Source of the DNA: an uncultured Christensenella sp.
GTDB lineage: Bacteria; Bacillota; Clostridia; Christensenellales; UBA1242
DNA length: 10,864 bases
NCBI GenBank assembly: GCA_949295755.1
Contig: CASFMG010000060.1
Span: 1 to 10,864, forward strand
Direction of reading: 5' to 3'
How positions within the stretch are numbered: position 1 is the first letter of the stretch; every line of letters begins with the position of its first letter. Below are positions 5,743 to 10,864 of this stretch, piece after piece. The translations under genes were made by a program, and so were the position numbers. Under the pieces are notes generated by a model that saw only the letters and a program-made list of their open reading frames with translations, was not told the DNA's origin and ran no database searches.

Positions 5743-6327
5743 ATGCTTATACCAATGGTGGTAGACCAAACAAGCAAAGGAGAAAGGTCATACGATATAT
5801 ATTCAAGACTTTTAGAAGACAGGATTGTGTTTATATCTGGTGAAATAACAGATGAAGTTGCAAACAGTGTTGTTGCACAACTTATATATCTTGAAGGTAA
5901 AAATCCTGATAAAGATATAGCAGTATATATAAATAGTCCTGGCGGTTCCGTTACTGCTGGAATGGCAATTTATGACACAATGAACTATATTAAGTGTGAT
6001 GTTAGCACAATTTGTGTAGGTCTTGCGGCTTCTATGGGAGCATTTTTACTTGCAAGCGGGACAAAAGGCAAAAGATTTGCACTTCCAAATAGTGAAATTA
6101 TGATTCATCAACCACTTGGTGGAGCACAAGGTCAGGCTAGTGATATTCAAATTAGAGCAAATCAAATATTAAAAATAAAAAATAAAATTAACAAAATTTT
6201 AAGTGAAAAAACTGGTCAACCACTTGAAAAAATAGAACAAGATACCGATAGAGATTACTATATGGAAGCACAAGAAGCAAAAGAATATGGAATTGTAGAT
6301 AAAATTTTTGTAAAAAGAAACGACTAA
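5743..6327 (+). CDS. clpP: ATP-dependent Clp protease proteolytic subunit
   Basis: ClpP is the serine peptidase that forms the two-ring, 14-subunit degradation chamber in the cytosol. Length is 194 residues. The catalytic triad is S97 (in GLAASMGA), H122 (in MIHQPLGG) and D171 (in DTDRDYY), the same numbering as mature E. coli ClpP. NSPGGSVTAG (64-73) is the conserved oxyanion and handle region. The N-terminus MLIPMVVDQT is short and lacks a long propeptide, as usual in Firmicutes. AAAAGGAG at 5726-5733 lies 9 nt before ATG 5743. The gene sits between tig and clpX, with 12 nt to clpX, so peptidase and unfoldase are made together. Confidence 0.98.
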   Translation: MLIPMVVDQTSKGERSYDIYSRLLEDRIVFISGEITDEVANSVVAQLIYLEGKNPDKDIAVYINSPGGSVTAGMAIYDTMNYIKCDVSTICVGLAASMGAFLLASGTKGKRFALPNSEIMIHQPLGGAQGQASDIQIRANQILKIKNKINKILSEKTGQPLEKIEQDTDRDYYMEAQEAKEYGIVDKIFVKRND

Positions 6328-6339
6328 TAAGGAGAGATT

Positions 6340-7617
6340 ATGAAAGATAGCGAAGAAATGGTATGTTCTTTTTGTGGAAAATCACAACGAGTTGCAAAAA
6401 AACTTATTGCAAATCCAACGGGCGATTGTTATATTTGCGACGAATGTGTCGATATTTGCAAAGATATTATTAAAGAAACTGCAATAGTTAGTGCAGATGA
6501 GCACATTGACCTTCCAACTCCACAACAAATAAAAGAACAACTTGATGAATACATTGTTGGGCAAGATGAAGCAAAAAAAGTTTTGTCTGTTGCTGTATAT
6601 AATCATTATAAGAGAATTAACTACAACACCGAAGAAAAAGCAAAATCAAAAGATACAAACTTTATCGAACTTGACAAATCAAATATTTTGATGGTTGGAC
6701 CAACAGGTTGTGGAAAAACACTGCTTGCAAAAACACTTGCAAAAATATTAAAAGTACCTTTTGCTACAGCCGATGCAACAACTCTTACGCAAGCAGGATA
6801 TGTTGGCGAAGATGTTGAAAATATTTTGTTAAAACTTATTCAAAATGCCGATTATGATATTAAAAAGGCAGAAAGAGGCATAATTTATGTTGATGAAATA
6901 GACAAAATTGCAAAAAAAGGTGAAAATGTTTCAATAACTCGTGATGTTTCTGGCGAAGGCGTACAACAAGCACTTCTAAAAATTTTGGAAAGCACAGTTG
7001 CATCTGTTCCGCCACAAGGTGGTAGAAAACACCCACAACAAGAAAATTTGCAAATAGACACAACAAACATTTTGTTTATTTGTGGTGGGGCATTTGTTGG
7101 ACTTGATAAAGTTGTTGAAAGCAGAGTAAATCAAACATCACTTGGCTTTAATGCAAAAGTTGAAAAGTTTGATGGAAATGCAACAAAACTAATAAAACAA
7201 CTTCAACCACACGATTTAATTAAATATGGTTTGATACCAGAATTTGTTGGAAGACTTCCTGTTGTTGTTGGACTTAACGACTTAAATGAAAAAGCACTTG
7301 TTGAAATTATGACGAAACCGAAAAATGCAATAGTAAAACAATATGAAAAAATGTTTGATATTGACAATATTAAACTTGAAATTAAACCGGAAGCAATAAG
7401 TGCTGTTGCAAAAAAAGCAATGCAGTTAAAAACTGGTGCAAGAGGACTTAGAACAATTATGGAAGAGCATATGCTTGACCTTATGTATAATGTGCCAAAT
7501 GACCCAAATATAACCAAAGTAGTCATAGGTGAAAATGTGATAACTGACAATGAAAAACCAACAATTATAAAAGAAGAAGTTAAGCAAAGCGAAAATAAAA
7601 AGGTTGTAAACGAATAA
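6340..7617 (+). CDS. clpX: ATP-dependent Clp protease ATP-binding subunit ClpX
   Basis: ClpX is the AAA+ hexamer that unfolds tagged substrates and threads them into ClpP. Length is 425 residues. The N-terminal zinc-binding domain uses C9, C12, C33 and C36 (CSFC ... CDEC); C30 and C40 are additional. Walker A is GPTGCGKT (120-127), Walker B IIYVDEID (181-188), the pore loop GYVGED (153-158) and the RKH loop 229-231. The ClpP-docking tip is LGF at 268-270, in place of the common IGF. The arginine-finger region is EFVGRLP (301-307) and sensor 2 is GARGLR (367-372). AAGGAG precedes ATG 6340. The last 20 or so residues are charged and variable. A strong terminator directly after the stop ends the unit, so lon, which follows clpX in many bacteria, is not next here. 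Confidence 0.98.
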   Translation: MKDSEEMVCSFCGKSQRVAKKLIANPTGDCYICDECVDICKDIIKETAIVSADEHIDLPTPQQIKEQLDEYIVGQDEAKKVLSVAVYNHYKRINYNTEEKAKSKDTNFIELDKSNILMVGPTGCGKTLLAKTLAKILKVPFATADATTLTQAGYVGEDVENILLKLIQNADYDIKKAERGIIYVDEIDKIAKKGENVSITRDVSGEGVQQALLKILESTVASVPPQGGRKHPQQENLQIDTTNILFICGGAFVGLDKVVESRVNQTSLGFNAKVEKFDGNATKLIKQLQPHDLIKYGLIPEFVGRLPVVVGLNDLNEKALVEIMTKPKNAIVKQYEKMFDIDNIKLEIKPEAISAVAKKAMQLKTGARGLRTIMEEHMLDLMYNVPNDPNITKVVIGENVITDNEKPTIIKEEVKQSENKKVVNE

Positions 7618-7618
7618 T

Positions 7619-7653
7619 AAAAATCTTGCAATTTTGCAAGATTTTTATTTTTT
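7619..7653. terminator. Terminator after clpX, shared with the convergent minus-strand gene
   Basis: Thirteen bases at 7619-7631 (AAAAATCTTGCAA) pair perfectly with 7634-7646, followed on the plus strand by six T at 7648-7653. The minus-strand gene's TAA (7645-7647) sits in the hairpin, and U-rich sequence would follow on that strand too, so it can serve both converging genes. Confidence 0.9.
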
Positions 7654-7962
7654 AAAGTATGTTGCACAAAGTGGCATATTTTTTATACAATTTATTGTTA
7701 TTCCATTTGCTTCGCAAGTTTGTTCATTTTTAAACAAACAATCTGCTTGACAATGAATACAACCTTTTTTTGATTCACGATGTGTGTGATATTTTGGTGG
7801 ATTTTCGCCAAATATATGCCGTGATGTGTCGGGTATATTTTTTAAATTATCTTTTTTTTGGTAGTATGTGCAACTTATTTTATCACCAATTAAAATTTGT
7901 TTTGATGTACACGAAAAACCTTTATTGTACACGCAACTTCTTTCTCTACAAATTATGTCCAT
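7645..7962 (-). CDS. Cysteine-rich protein with two DUF1540-like repeats
   Basis: This 105-residue cytosolic-looking protein has twelve cysteines or so arranged in two similar halves. Repeat one has C5, C10, C18 and C31 (ICRERSCVYNKGFSC ... ISCTYY). Repeat two has C71, C75, C83 and C99 (CQADCLFKNEQTC ... LCATYF), with extra C68 and C92. Each half shows the DUF1540 pattern: a cysteine, seven residues, another cysteine, an Ile-rich segment and a final C-x-[TY]-[YF]. DUF1540 proteins occur in spore-formers and other Clostridia and are presumed metal-binding; the function is unknown. The linker (36-66) is polar with PPKYHTH. AAGGAG lies 7 nt before ATG 7962. The gene is convergent with clpX and divergent from rplI. 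Whether metal is bound is inferred only from the cysteines. Confidence 0.82.
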   Translation of the reverse strand: MDIICRERSCVYNKGFSCTSKQILIGDKISCTYYQKKDNLKNIPDTSRHIFGENPPKYHTHRESKKGCIHCQADCLFKNEQTCEANGITINCIKNMPLCATYFKK

Positions 7963-7996
7963 TGAGTTCTCCTTTTTTCTTTTTTTGTTATTATTA

Positions 7997-8026
7997 TTGA
8001 CTAATGTGTTACATTTAAACTAAAAT
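7997..8026 (+). promoter_or_regulatory. Possible rplI promoter
   Basis: TTGACT (7997-8002), an 18-nt spacer and TAAAAT (8021-8026, five of six consensus bases) suggest a sigma-A promoter. Its start point would fall near 8033, inside the left arm of the large palindrome. The transcript would then carry about 7 bp of the closing stem plus all three inner hairpins as an rplI leader. Confidence 0.5.
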
Positions 8027-8105
8027 GGGTGTGAGAAGCAAAATTTAGTTACTAAATTTTTAATTGCAAAGCAATTTGTTTGCGAGCAAACGCTTCTCAC
8101 ACCAT
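8025..8105. other. Four-way-junction palindrome: closing stem with three internal hairpins, before rplI
   Basis: The outer arms at 8028-8039 (GGTGTGAGAAGC) and 8092-8103 pair perfectly over 12 bp, plus two more pairs beyond a bulged G. Inside are three consecutive perfect hairpins: AAATTTAG/CTAAATTT (8041-8048 with 8052-8059), AATTGC/GCAATT (8062-8067 with 8071-8076) and GTTTGC/GCAAAC (8078-8083 with 8086-8091). Almost every base is paired, giving a cloverleaf outline. It lacks tRNA features. It ends 29 nt before the rplI ATG and lies in the divergent region shared with the DUF1540-like gene. It could be an RNA leader controlling rplI, a cruciform DNA site, or a small miniature mobile repeat. 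Confidence 0.75.
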
Positions 8106-8106
8106 T

Positions 8107-8120
8107 ACACAAAAATGTGT
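8107..8120 (+). promoter_or_regulatory. Small hairpin just upstream of the rplI ribosome binding site
   Basis: ACACA (8107-8111) pairs with TGTGT (8116-8120) around AAAA, 3 nt before AAGGAG (8124-8129). Alone it is weak, but together with the large palindrome it makes the rplI leader unusually structured. Confidence 0.4.
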
Positions 8121-8134
8121 TATAAGGAGATGTA

Positions 8135-8578
8135 ATGAAAGTAATTTTATTAAAAGATGTTAAAAATATTGGTAAAAAAGGTGATGTTAAAGATGTTGCA
8201 GATGGTTATGGCAAAAACTATTTAATTAAGAATGGTTTTGCAGTGATTGCAAATAATTCTAATATGAATGACAACACAAACAAAAAAGTTGCACAAGATT
8301 ATCACAAAGAACAAGAATATTTAAAAGCACAAGAAAAAGCAAAGCAAATTGAAGGCAAACAAATTATAGTAAAAATAAAGTGTGGCGAAAATGGTAAAAT
8401 TTTTGGTGCAGTAACTGCAAAAGAAATCGCTGAAGGTTTTAATGTAATGAATTTGGAAGTGGATAAAAGAAAAATTGAATTAAAGGAGCCAATAAAGTTT
8501 GCAGGCAATTATAATTTAAGAGTAAAACTTTATGAAGGTGTGTATGCAAAGTTTATTGTTAAAGTTGTTGCAGAGTGA
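8135..8578 (+). CDS. rplI: 50S ribosomal protein L9
   Basis: bL9 is a dumbbell-shaped protein of the large subunit, anchored near the L1 stalk and reaching toward the small subunit. Length is 147 residues, typical. The N-terminal rRNA-binding domain (1-39) contains NIGKKGDVKDVADGYGKNYL, the L9 signature. A long connecting helix spans about 41-74, and the C-terminal domain 77-147 carries GKIFGAVTAKEIAE. AAGGAG lies 5 nt before ATG 8135. The stop TGA overlaps the next start (TGATG), so rplI and walJ are translationally coupled. In many Firmicutes rplI follows gdpP and precedes dnaB-type helicase genes; here neither is adjacent. Confidence 0.97.
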   Translation: MKVILLKDVKNIGKKGDVKDVADGYGKNYLIKNGFAVIANNSNMNDNTNKKVAQDYHKEQEYLKAQEKAKQIEGKQIIVKIKCGENGKIFGAVTAKEIAEGFNVMNLEVDKRKIELKEPIKFAGNYNLRVKLYEGVYAKFIVKVVAE

Positions 8579-9366
8579 TGCGAGTTTGTAACTTATCTTC
8601 TGGGAGCGATGGCAATCTTACATATTTAGAAACTGACAATGCTAAAATTTTAATAGATATTGGTTTATCGTGTGCCGAAACTATAAAAAGATTAAAACTT
8701 TTAAATGTACAGCCACAAGATATAGATGCGATTTTAATCACGCACGAGCATAGCGACCATATAAAAGGACTTGACATTTTTGCGTCAAAATATAAAACAA
8801 AAGTCTATATCCACGAAAAAGGTATGGGTGCAGTGTATTCAAAAATGAAAAAACTTCCAGCAATGCAAATGTATGCTTTTGGCGATTTTGCTTTTAAAAT
8901 TAAAGATTTAATAATAGATAATGTAACACTTCCACACGATGCTGTTCATTGTTCGGGATATATTTTTTCAAATGGTCAAAAAAAAATTAGTATAATAACA
9001 GATTTAGGACATACTACAAATGTAATCTTAAATAAAATACGTGGCAGTTCGTTAGTTTATTTAGAGTCAAATCACGATGAACAGATATTAAAAAATAATC
9101 CAAATTATTCAGCATCATTAAAAGCACGAATACTTGGCAAAAACGGACATTTGTCAAATTTGGCCTGTGCACAGGCAGTTGAATATCTCGCAAAAACAGG
9201 AACAAAACAAATAATGCTTTCGCACATATCAAGACACAACAACACAGAAAGTCTTGCATATAACACAGTTTGTAGTTATCTTAAAACAAAAGGCATAATA
9301 GAAGGCGAAAACATAAAAATTTCTGTTGCAAGCATTTATCCAAGTGCAATTTTTAAACTAAACTAA
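8578..9366 (+). CDS. walJ: WalJ/YycJ-type metallo-beta-lactamase-fold hydrolase
   Basis: Members of this family are di-metal hydrolases, probably nucleases, found beside the WalRK cell-wall two-component genes in B. subtilis, where walJ precedes an htrA-type protease gene. The protein is 262 residues from ATG 8578. Metal-binding and fold motifs are THEHSDH (55-61), PHDA (119-122), TDLGH (141-145), ESNHD (163-167), HLSN (191-194) and LSHIS (214-218). The opening RVCNLSSGSDGN is characteristic of YycJ. ATG 8578 overlaps the rplI TGA, and no clear ribosome binding site is visible, so coupling is likely; a GTG at 8575 would add only one residue. Walk/R and yycH/I are not in this window, but htrA follows after 19 nt, preserving the walJ-htrA pair. 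Confidence 0.93.
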   Translation: MRVCNLSSGSDGNLTYLETDNAKILIDIGLSCAETIKRLKLLNVQPQDIDAILITHEHSDHIKGLDIFASKYKTKVYIHEKGMGAVYSKMKKLPAMQMYAFGDFAFKIKDLIIDNVTLPHDAVHCSGYIFSNGQKKISIITDLGHTTNVILNKIRGSSLVYLESNHDEQILKNNPNYSASLKARILGKNGHLSNLACAQAVEYLAKTGTKQIMLSHISRHNNTESLAYNTVCSYLKTKGIIEGENIKISVASIYPSAIFKLN

Positions 9367-9385
9367 ACAACTGCAAAGGAGAATT

Positions 9386-10414
9386 ATGAAAAAAGCGGTT
9401 GTTTTTTTATTTGTGTTAGTTACATTATTTTGTTGTGGTTGTAATTTAATAACTAATACTGATACATATTTTGCAGAAAATATTGATATGACGCCAAGGC
9501 AGATTGCACTTAATGAAGAAATGGATACAGTTAGTGTTGTTGAACAGGTAAAAAGTGCAGTTGTTGGAATACAAGCAAATTTAACAGGTGGTTATGCAAT
9601 AGGTAGTGGAGTGGCTATTGCAGATAATGGTTATATTTTAACAAACCAACACGTTATAGACGGTGCAAAAAGTGTTGTTGTTTATTTTGCAAATCAAACA
9701 AAATCATCAGCACAAATAATATGGCAAGACAGTTCGCAAGACCTTGCAGTAATAAAGTCAGAAACTGCACTTCCATATCTTGTTTGTAGTGAAGAAAAAG
9801 TAAAGGTTGGGCAAGATGTTTTAGCAATAGGAACGCCACTTACACTGGATTTTAAACATACCGTAACAAAGGGAATAATATCTGCACTAAATAGAACATT
9901 GCAAGTAGAAAATGAAAATGGTACACTTTCGTATATGCAAAATTTAATTCAACACGATGCAAGTATAAATCCGGGGAATAGTGGAGGACCAATAATAAAC
10001 TTAAAAGGCGAAGTTGTTGGAATAAACACATTAAAAGCAAGTGAAGCAGAAGGAATAGGTTTTGCAATTCCTATAAGCATTGGTAAAACTGCAATAGAAA
10101 AACTATCTGTAAGCAATGATTGGAAACCTTCTTATATGGGAATATTTGTACTTGATAACGAAGTTGCAAAGTTTAAAGGCGAAAAAGTTAGTACAAACCA
10201 AGGTGTGTTTGTTGCGAGTGTTGATGAAAAATCACTTTGTAAAGATTGTTTTATTAAGGGAGATATCATTCTTGAAATAAACAGCGAAAAAATAAATTCT
10301 GTTTTAGATTTAAGACTTGCACTTTATAAATATAAAAGTGGAGATAGTATTATTGTTAAGGTTTTAAGAAATGATGAGATAATTCAAACAAGGTGTAATA
10401 TGTCGCAAAGATAG
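9386..10414 (+). CDS. HtrA/DegP-like serine protease with PDZ domain, probable lipoprotein
   Basis: HtrA proteases degrade or refold damaged proteins outside the membrane. Length is 342 residues. The trypsin-like domain spans about 48-235, with triad H89 (TNQHVI), D119 (SSQDLAVI) and S199 (NPGNSGGP). A single PDZ domain runs from about 249 to 335. The N-terminus KK plus a hydrophobic stretch (4-15) ending in CCGC gives a plausible lipobox with C19 as the lipidated residue, so it is probably anchored by lipid rather than by the transmembrane helix usual in Firmicutes. The -3 residue is Cys, which is not ideal, so an uncleaved anchor remains possible. The PDZ domain carries an unusual C285-x-x-C288. 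AAAGGAG lies 4 nt before ATG 9386. The gene is downstream of walJ, as in B. subtilis, and ends at a strong terminator. Confidence 0.93.
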   Translation: MKKAVVFLFVLVTLFCCGCNLITNTDTYFAENIDMTPRQIALNEEMDTVSVVEQVKSAVVGIQANLTGGYAIGSGVAIADNGYILTNQHVIDGAKSVVVYFANQTKSSAQIIWQDSSQDLAVIKSETALPYLVCSEEKVKVGQDVLAIGTPLTLDFKHTVTKGIISALNRTLQVENENGTLSYMQNLIQHDASINPGNSGGPIINLKGEVVGINTLKASEAEGIGFAIPISIGKTAIEKLSVSNDWKPSYMGIFVLDNEVAKFKGEKVSTNQGVFVASVDEKSLCKDCFIKGDIILEINSEKINSVLDLRLALYKYKSGDSIIVKVLRNDEIIQTRCNMSQR

Positions 10415-10417
10415 TTT

Positions 10418-10449
10418 AATAAAATCGCAGTAATGCGATTTTATTTTTT
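10418..10449 (+). terminator. Rho-independent terminator of the rplI-walJ-htrA unit
   Basis: AATAAAATCGCA (10418-10429) pairs perfectly with TGCGATTTTATT (10434-10445) around GTAA, followed by a T-tract to 10449. It is a strong signal directly after the protease stop codon. Confidence 0.9.
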
Positions 10450-10455
10450 AAATAC

Positions 10456-10483
10456 TTGTGATTTTTTGTTATATATGTATAAT
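10456..10483 (+). promoter_or_regulatory. Promoter placing transcription start at or next to the following ATG
   Basis: TTGTGA (10456-10461), a 16-nt spacer and a perfect TATAAT (10478-10483) predict a start near 10490, one base from ATG 10491. There is no room for a ribosome binding site, so the mRNA is probably leaderless. Confidence 0.6.
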
Positions 10484-10490
10484 ATATGTT

Positions 10491-10864
10491 ATGGACAAAA
10501 GAATAAAATATAATAAATACGATTCTGGTTTTTGTTTTTTGGGGGCAATAGTTGCACCATCTGTTGTCAGTATTGTTTATATGCTGATTGCATCATTAAT
10601 TGCAAAAATATGTGGTGCAGATTTAAATGGTTTGGCAAACAATCAAGTTTTTATTTATTTTTCATTATTTATTTCTCCAATAGCATTTTGCAGTTTGTTT
10701 TTTATTTACAACAAAAAAGCAAAAATAAACTGGGTTCAATCACTAAATGTTAAAAGCAAAATTAGTGTTTTAAATATTGTTTTGTGTGTTATATTGGCTT
10801 TTATTTGTACTTTCGGTTTTTCAAATATTGTAAATTTATTTGAGGCAATTTTAAATTTAATTGG
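10491..10864 (+). CDS. Multi-pass membrane protein, N-terminal part only (window ends)
   Basis: The frame is open from ATG 10491 to the window edge, at least 124 residues. It starts with a charged MDKRIKYNKYDSG. Hydrophobic segments follow at about 14-41, 52-72 and 88-105, with another beginning near the edge. Short basic loops (YNKKAKINW, NVKSK) separate the helices. Two-helix starts followed by a short KKxxxNW-type loop are common in CPBP/CAAX-type intramembrane protease-like proteins, but the EExxxR and HxxxN motifs that would prove this are beyond the window, so the family is a guess. The gene follows the htrA terminator and has its own promoter, with no Shine-Dalgarno sequence. Confidence 0.65.
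   Translation, partial: MDKRIKYNKYDSGFCFLGAIVAPSVVSIVYMLIASLIAKICGADLNGLANNQVFIYFSLFISPIAFCSLFFIYNKKAKINWVQSLNVKSKISVLNIVLCVILAFICTFGFSNIVNLFEAILNLI

Noticed and set aside
8025..8105. A tRNA or tRNA-like gene suggested by the cloverleaf outline
   Set aside because: The closing stem is far too long (12 to 14 bp), arm loops are only 2-3 nt, and there is no anticodon loop, TTC loop or CCA end.
10532..10753. 73-codon frame inside the last partial gene
   Set aside because: It is a shadow of the longer membrane-protein frame starting at 10491, which has better composition and a promoter.
1..10864. CRISPR array, defence island, prophage or origin of replication
   Set aside because: There are no regularly spaced direct repeats, no cas, toxin-antitoxin, integrase or phage structural genes, and no DnaA-box cluster. 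Except for the IS sequences, the window is mostly housekeeping genes.

Overview
This is a 10.9 kb chromosomal window from a low-GC Gram-positive bacterium, most likely an uncultured gut-type Clostridia. The evidence is very AT-rich DNA, AAAGGAG-type ribosome binding sites, TTGACA/TATAAT promoters, SepF and DUF1540 (both Firmicutes-typical), a tig-clpP-clpX cluster and a WalJ/HtrA pair. TGA is used as a stop (rplI) and Trp is TGG, so this is ordinary code 11, not Mycoplasma. The taxonomic placement is an inference; no 16S or lineage-specific marker is present.

Layout. 1-138: last 31 codons and right end of an insertion sequence, probably IS3-like. 238-1179: an accessory FkbM-type methyltransferase with no Shine-Dalgarno sequence. 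1261-3112: own promoter, then sepF, lspA and rluD, closely packed (cell division, lipoprotein processing, rRNA pseudouridylation). 3113-3470: a promoter, an 85-residue three-helix membrane protein and a terminator. 3486-4206: an IS200-type element. Its tnpA is split by a one-base frameshift, its start is buried in a long hairpin, and its 3' end is rich in palindromes. 4376-7653: trigger factor, ClpP and ClpX in one transcription unit, closed by a strong terminator. 7645-7962, minus strand: a cysteine-rich protein with two DUF1540-like repeats, convergent with clpX. 7963-8134: a divergent intergenic region holding a remarkable four-way-junction palindrome. 8135-10414: rplI, walJ and an HtrA-like serine protease, then a terminator. 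10491-end: start of a multi-pass membrane protein, probably translated from a leaderless mRNA.

How the genes fit together. Protein quality control dominates: trigger factor folds nascent chains, ClpXP degrades cytoplasmic proteins, and HtrA handles misfolded proteins outside the membrane. HtrA appears to carry a lipobox, so the LspA encoded upstream would be the peptidase that matures it. SepF and WalJ link the region to division and cell-wall homeostasis.

No defence system, CRISPR array or wholly new multi-gene system is visible. The best unexplained items are the three-armed structure before rplI, the structured 3' end of the IS200 element, and the regulated-looking small membrane protein.
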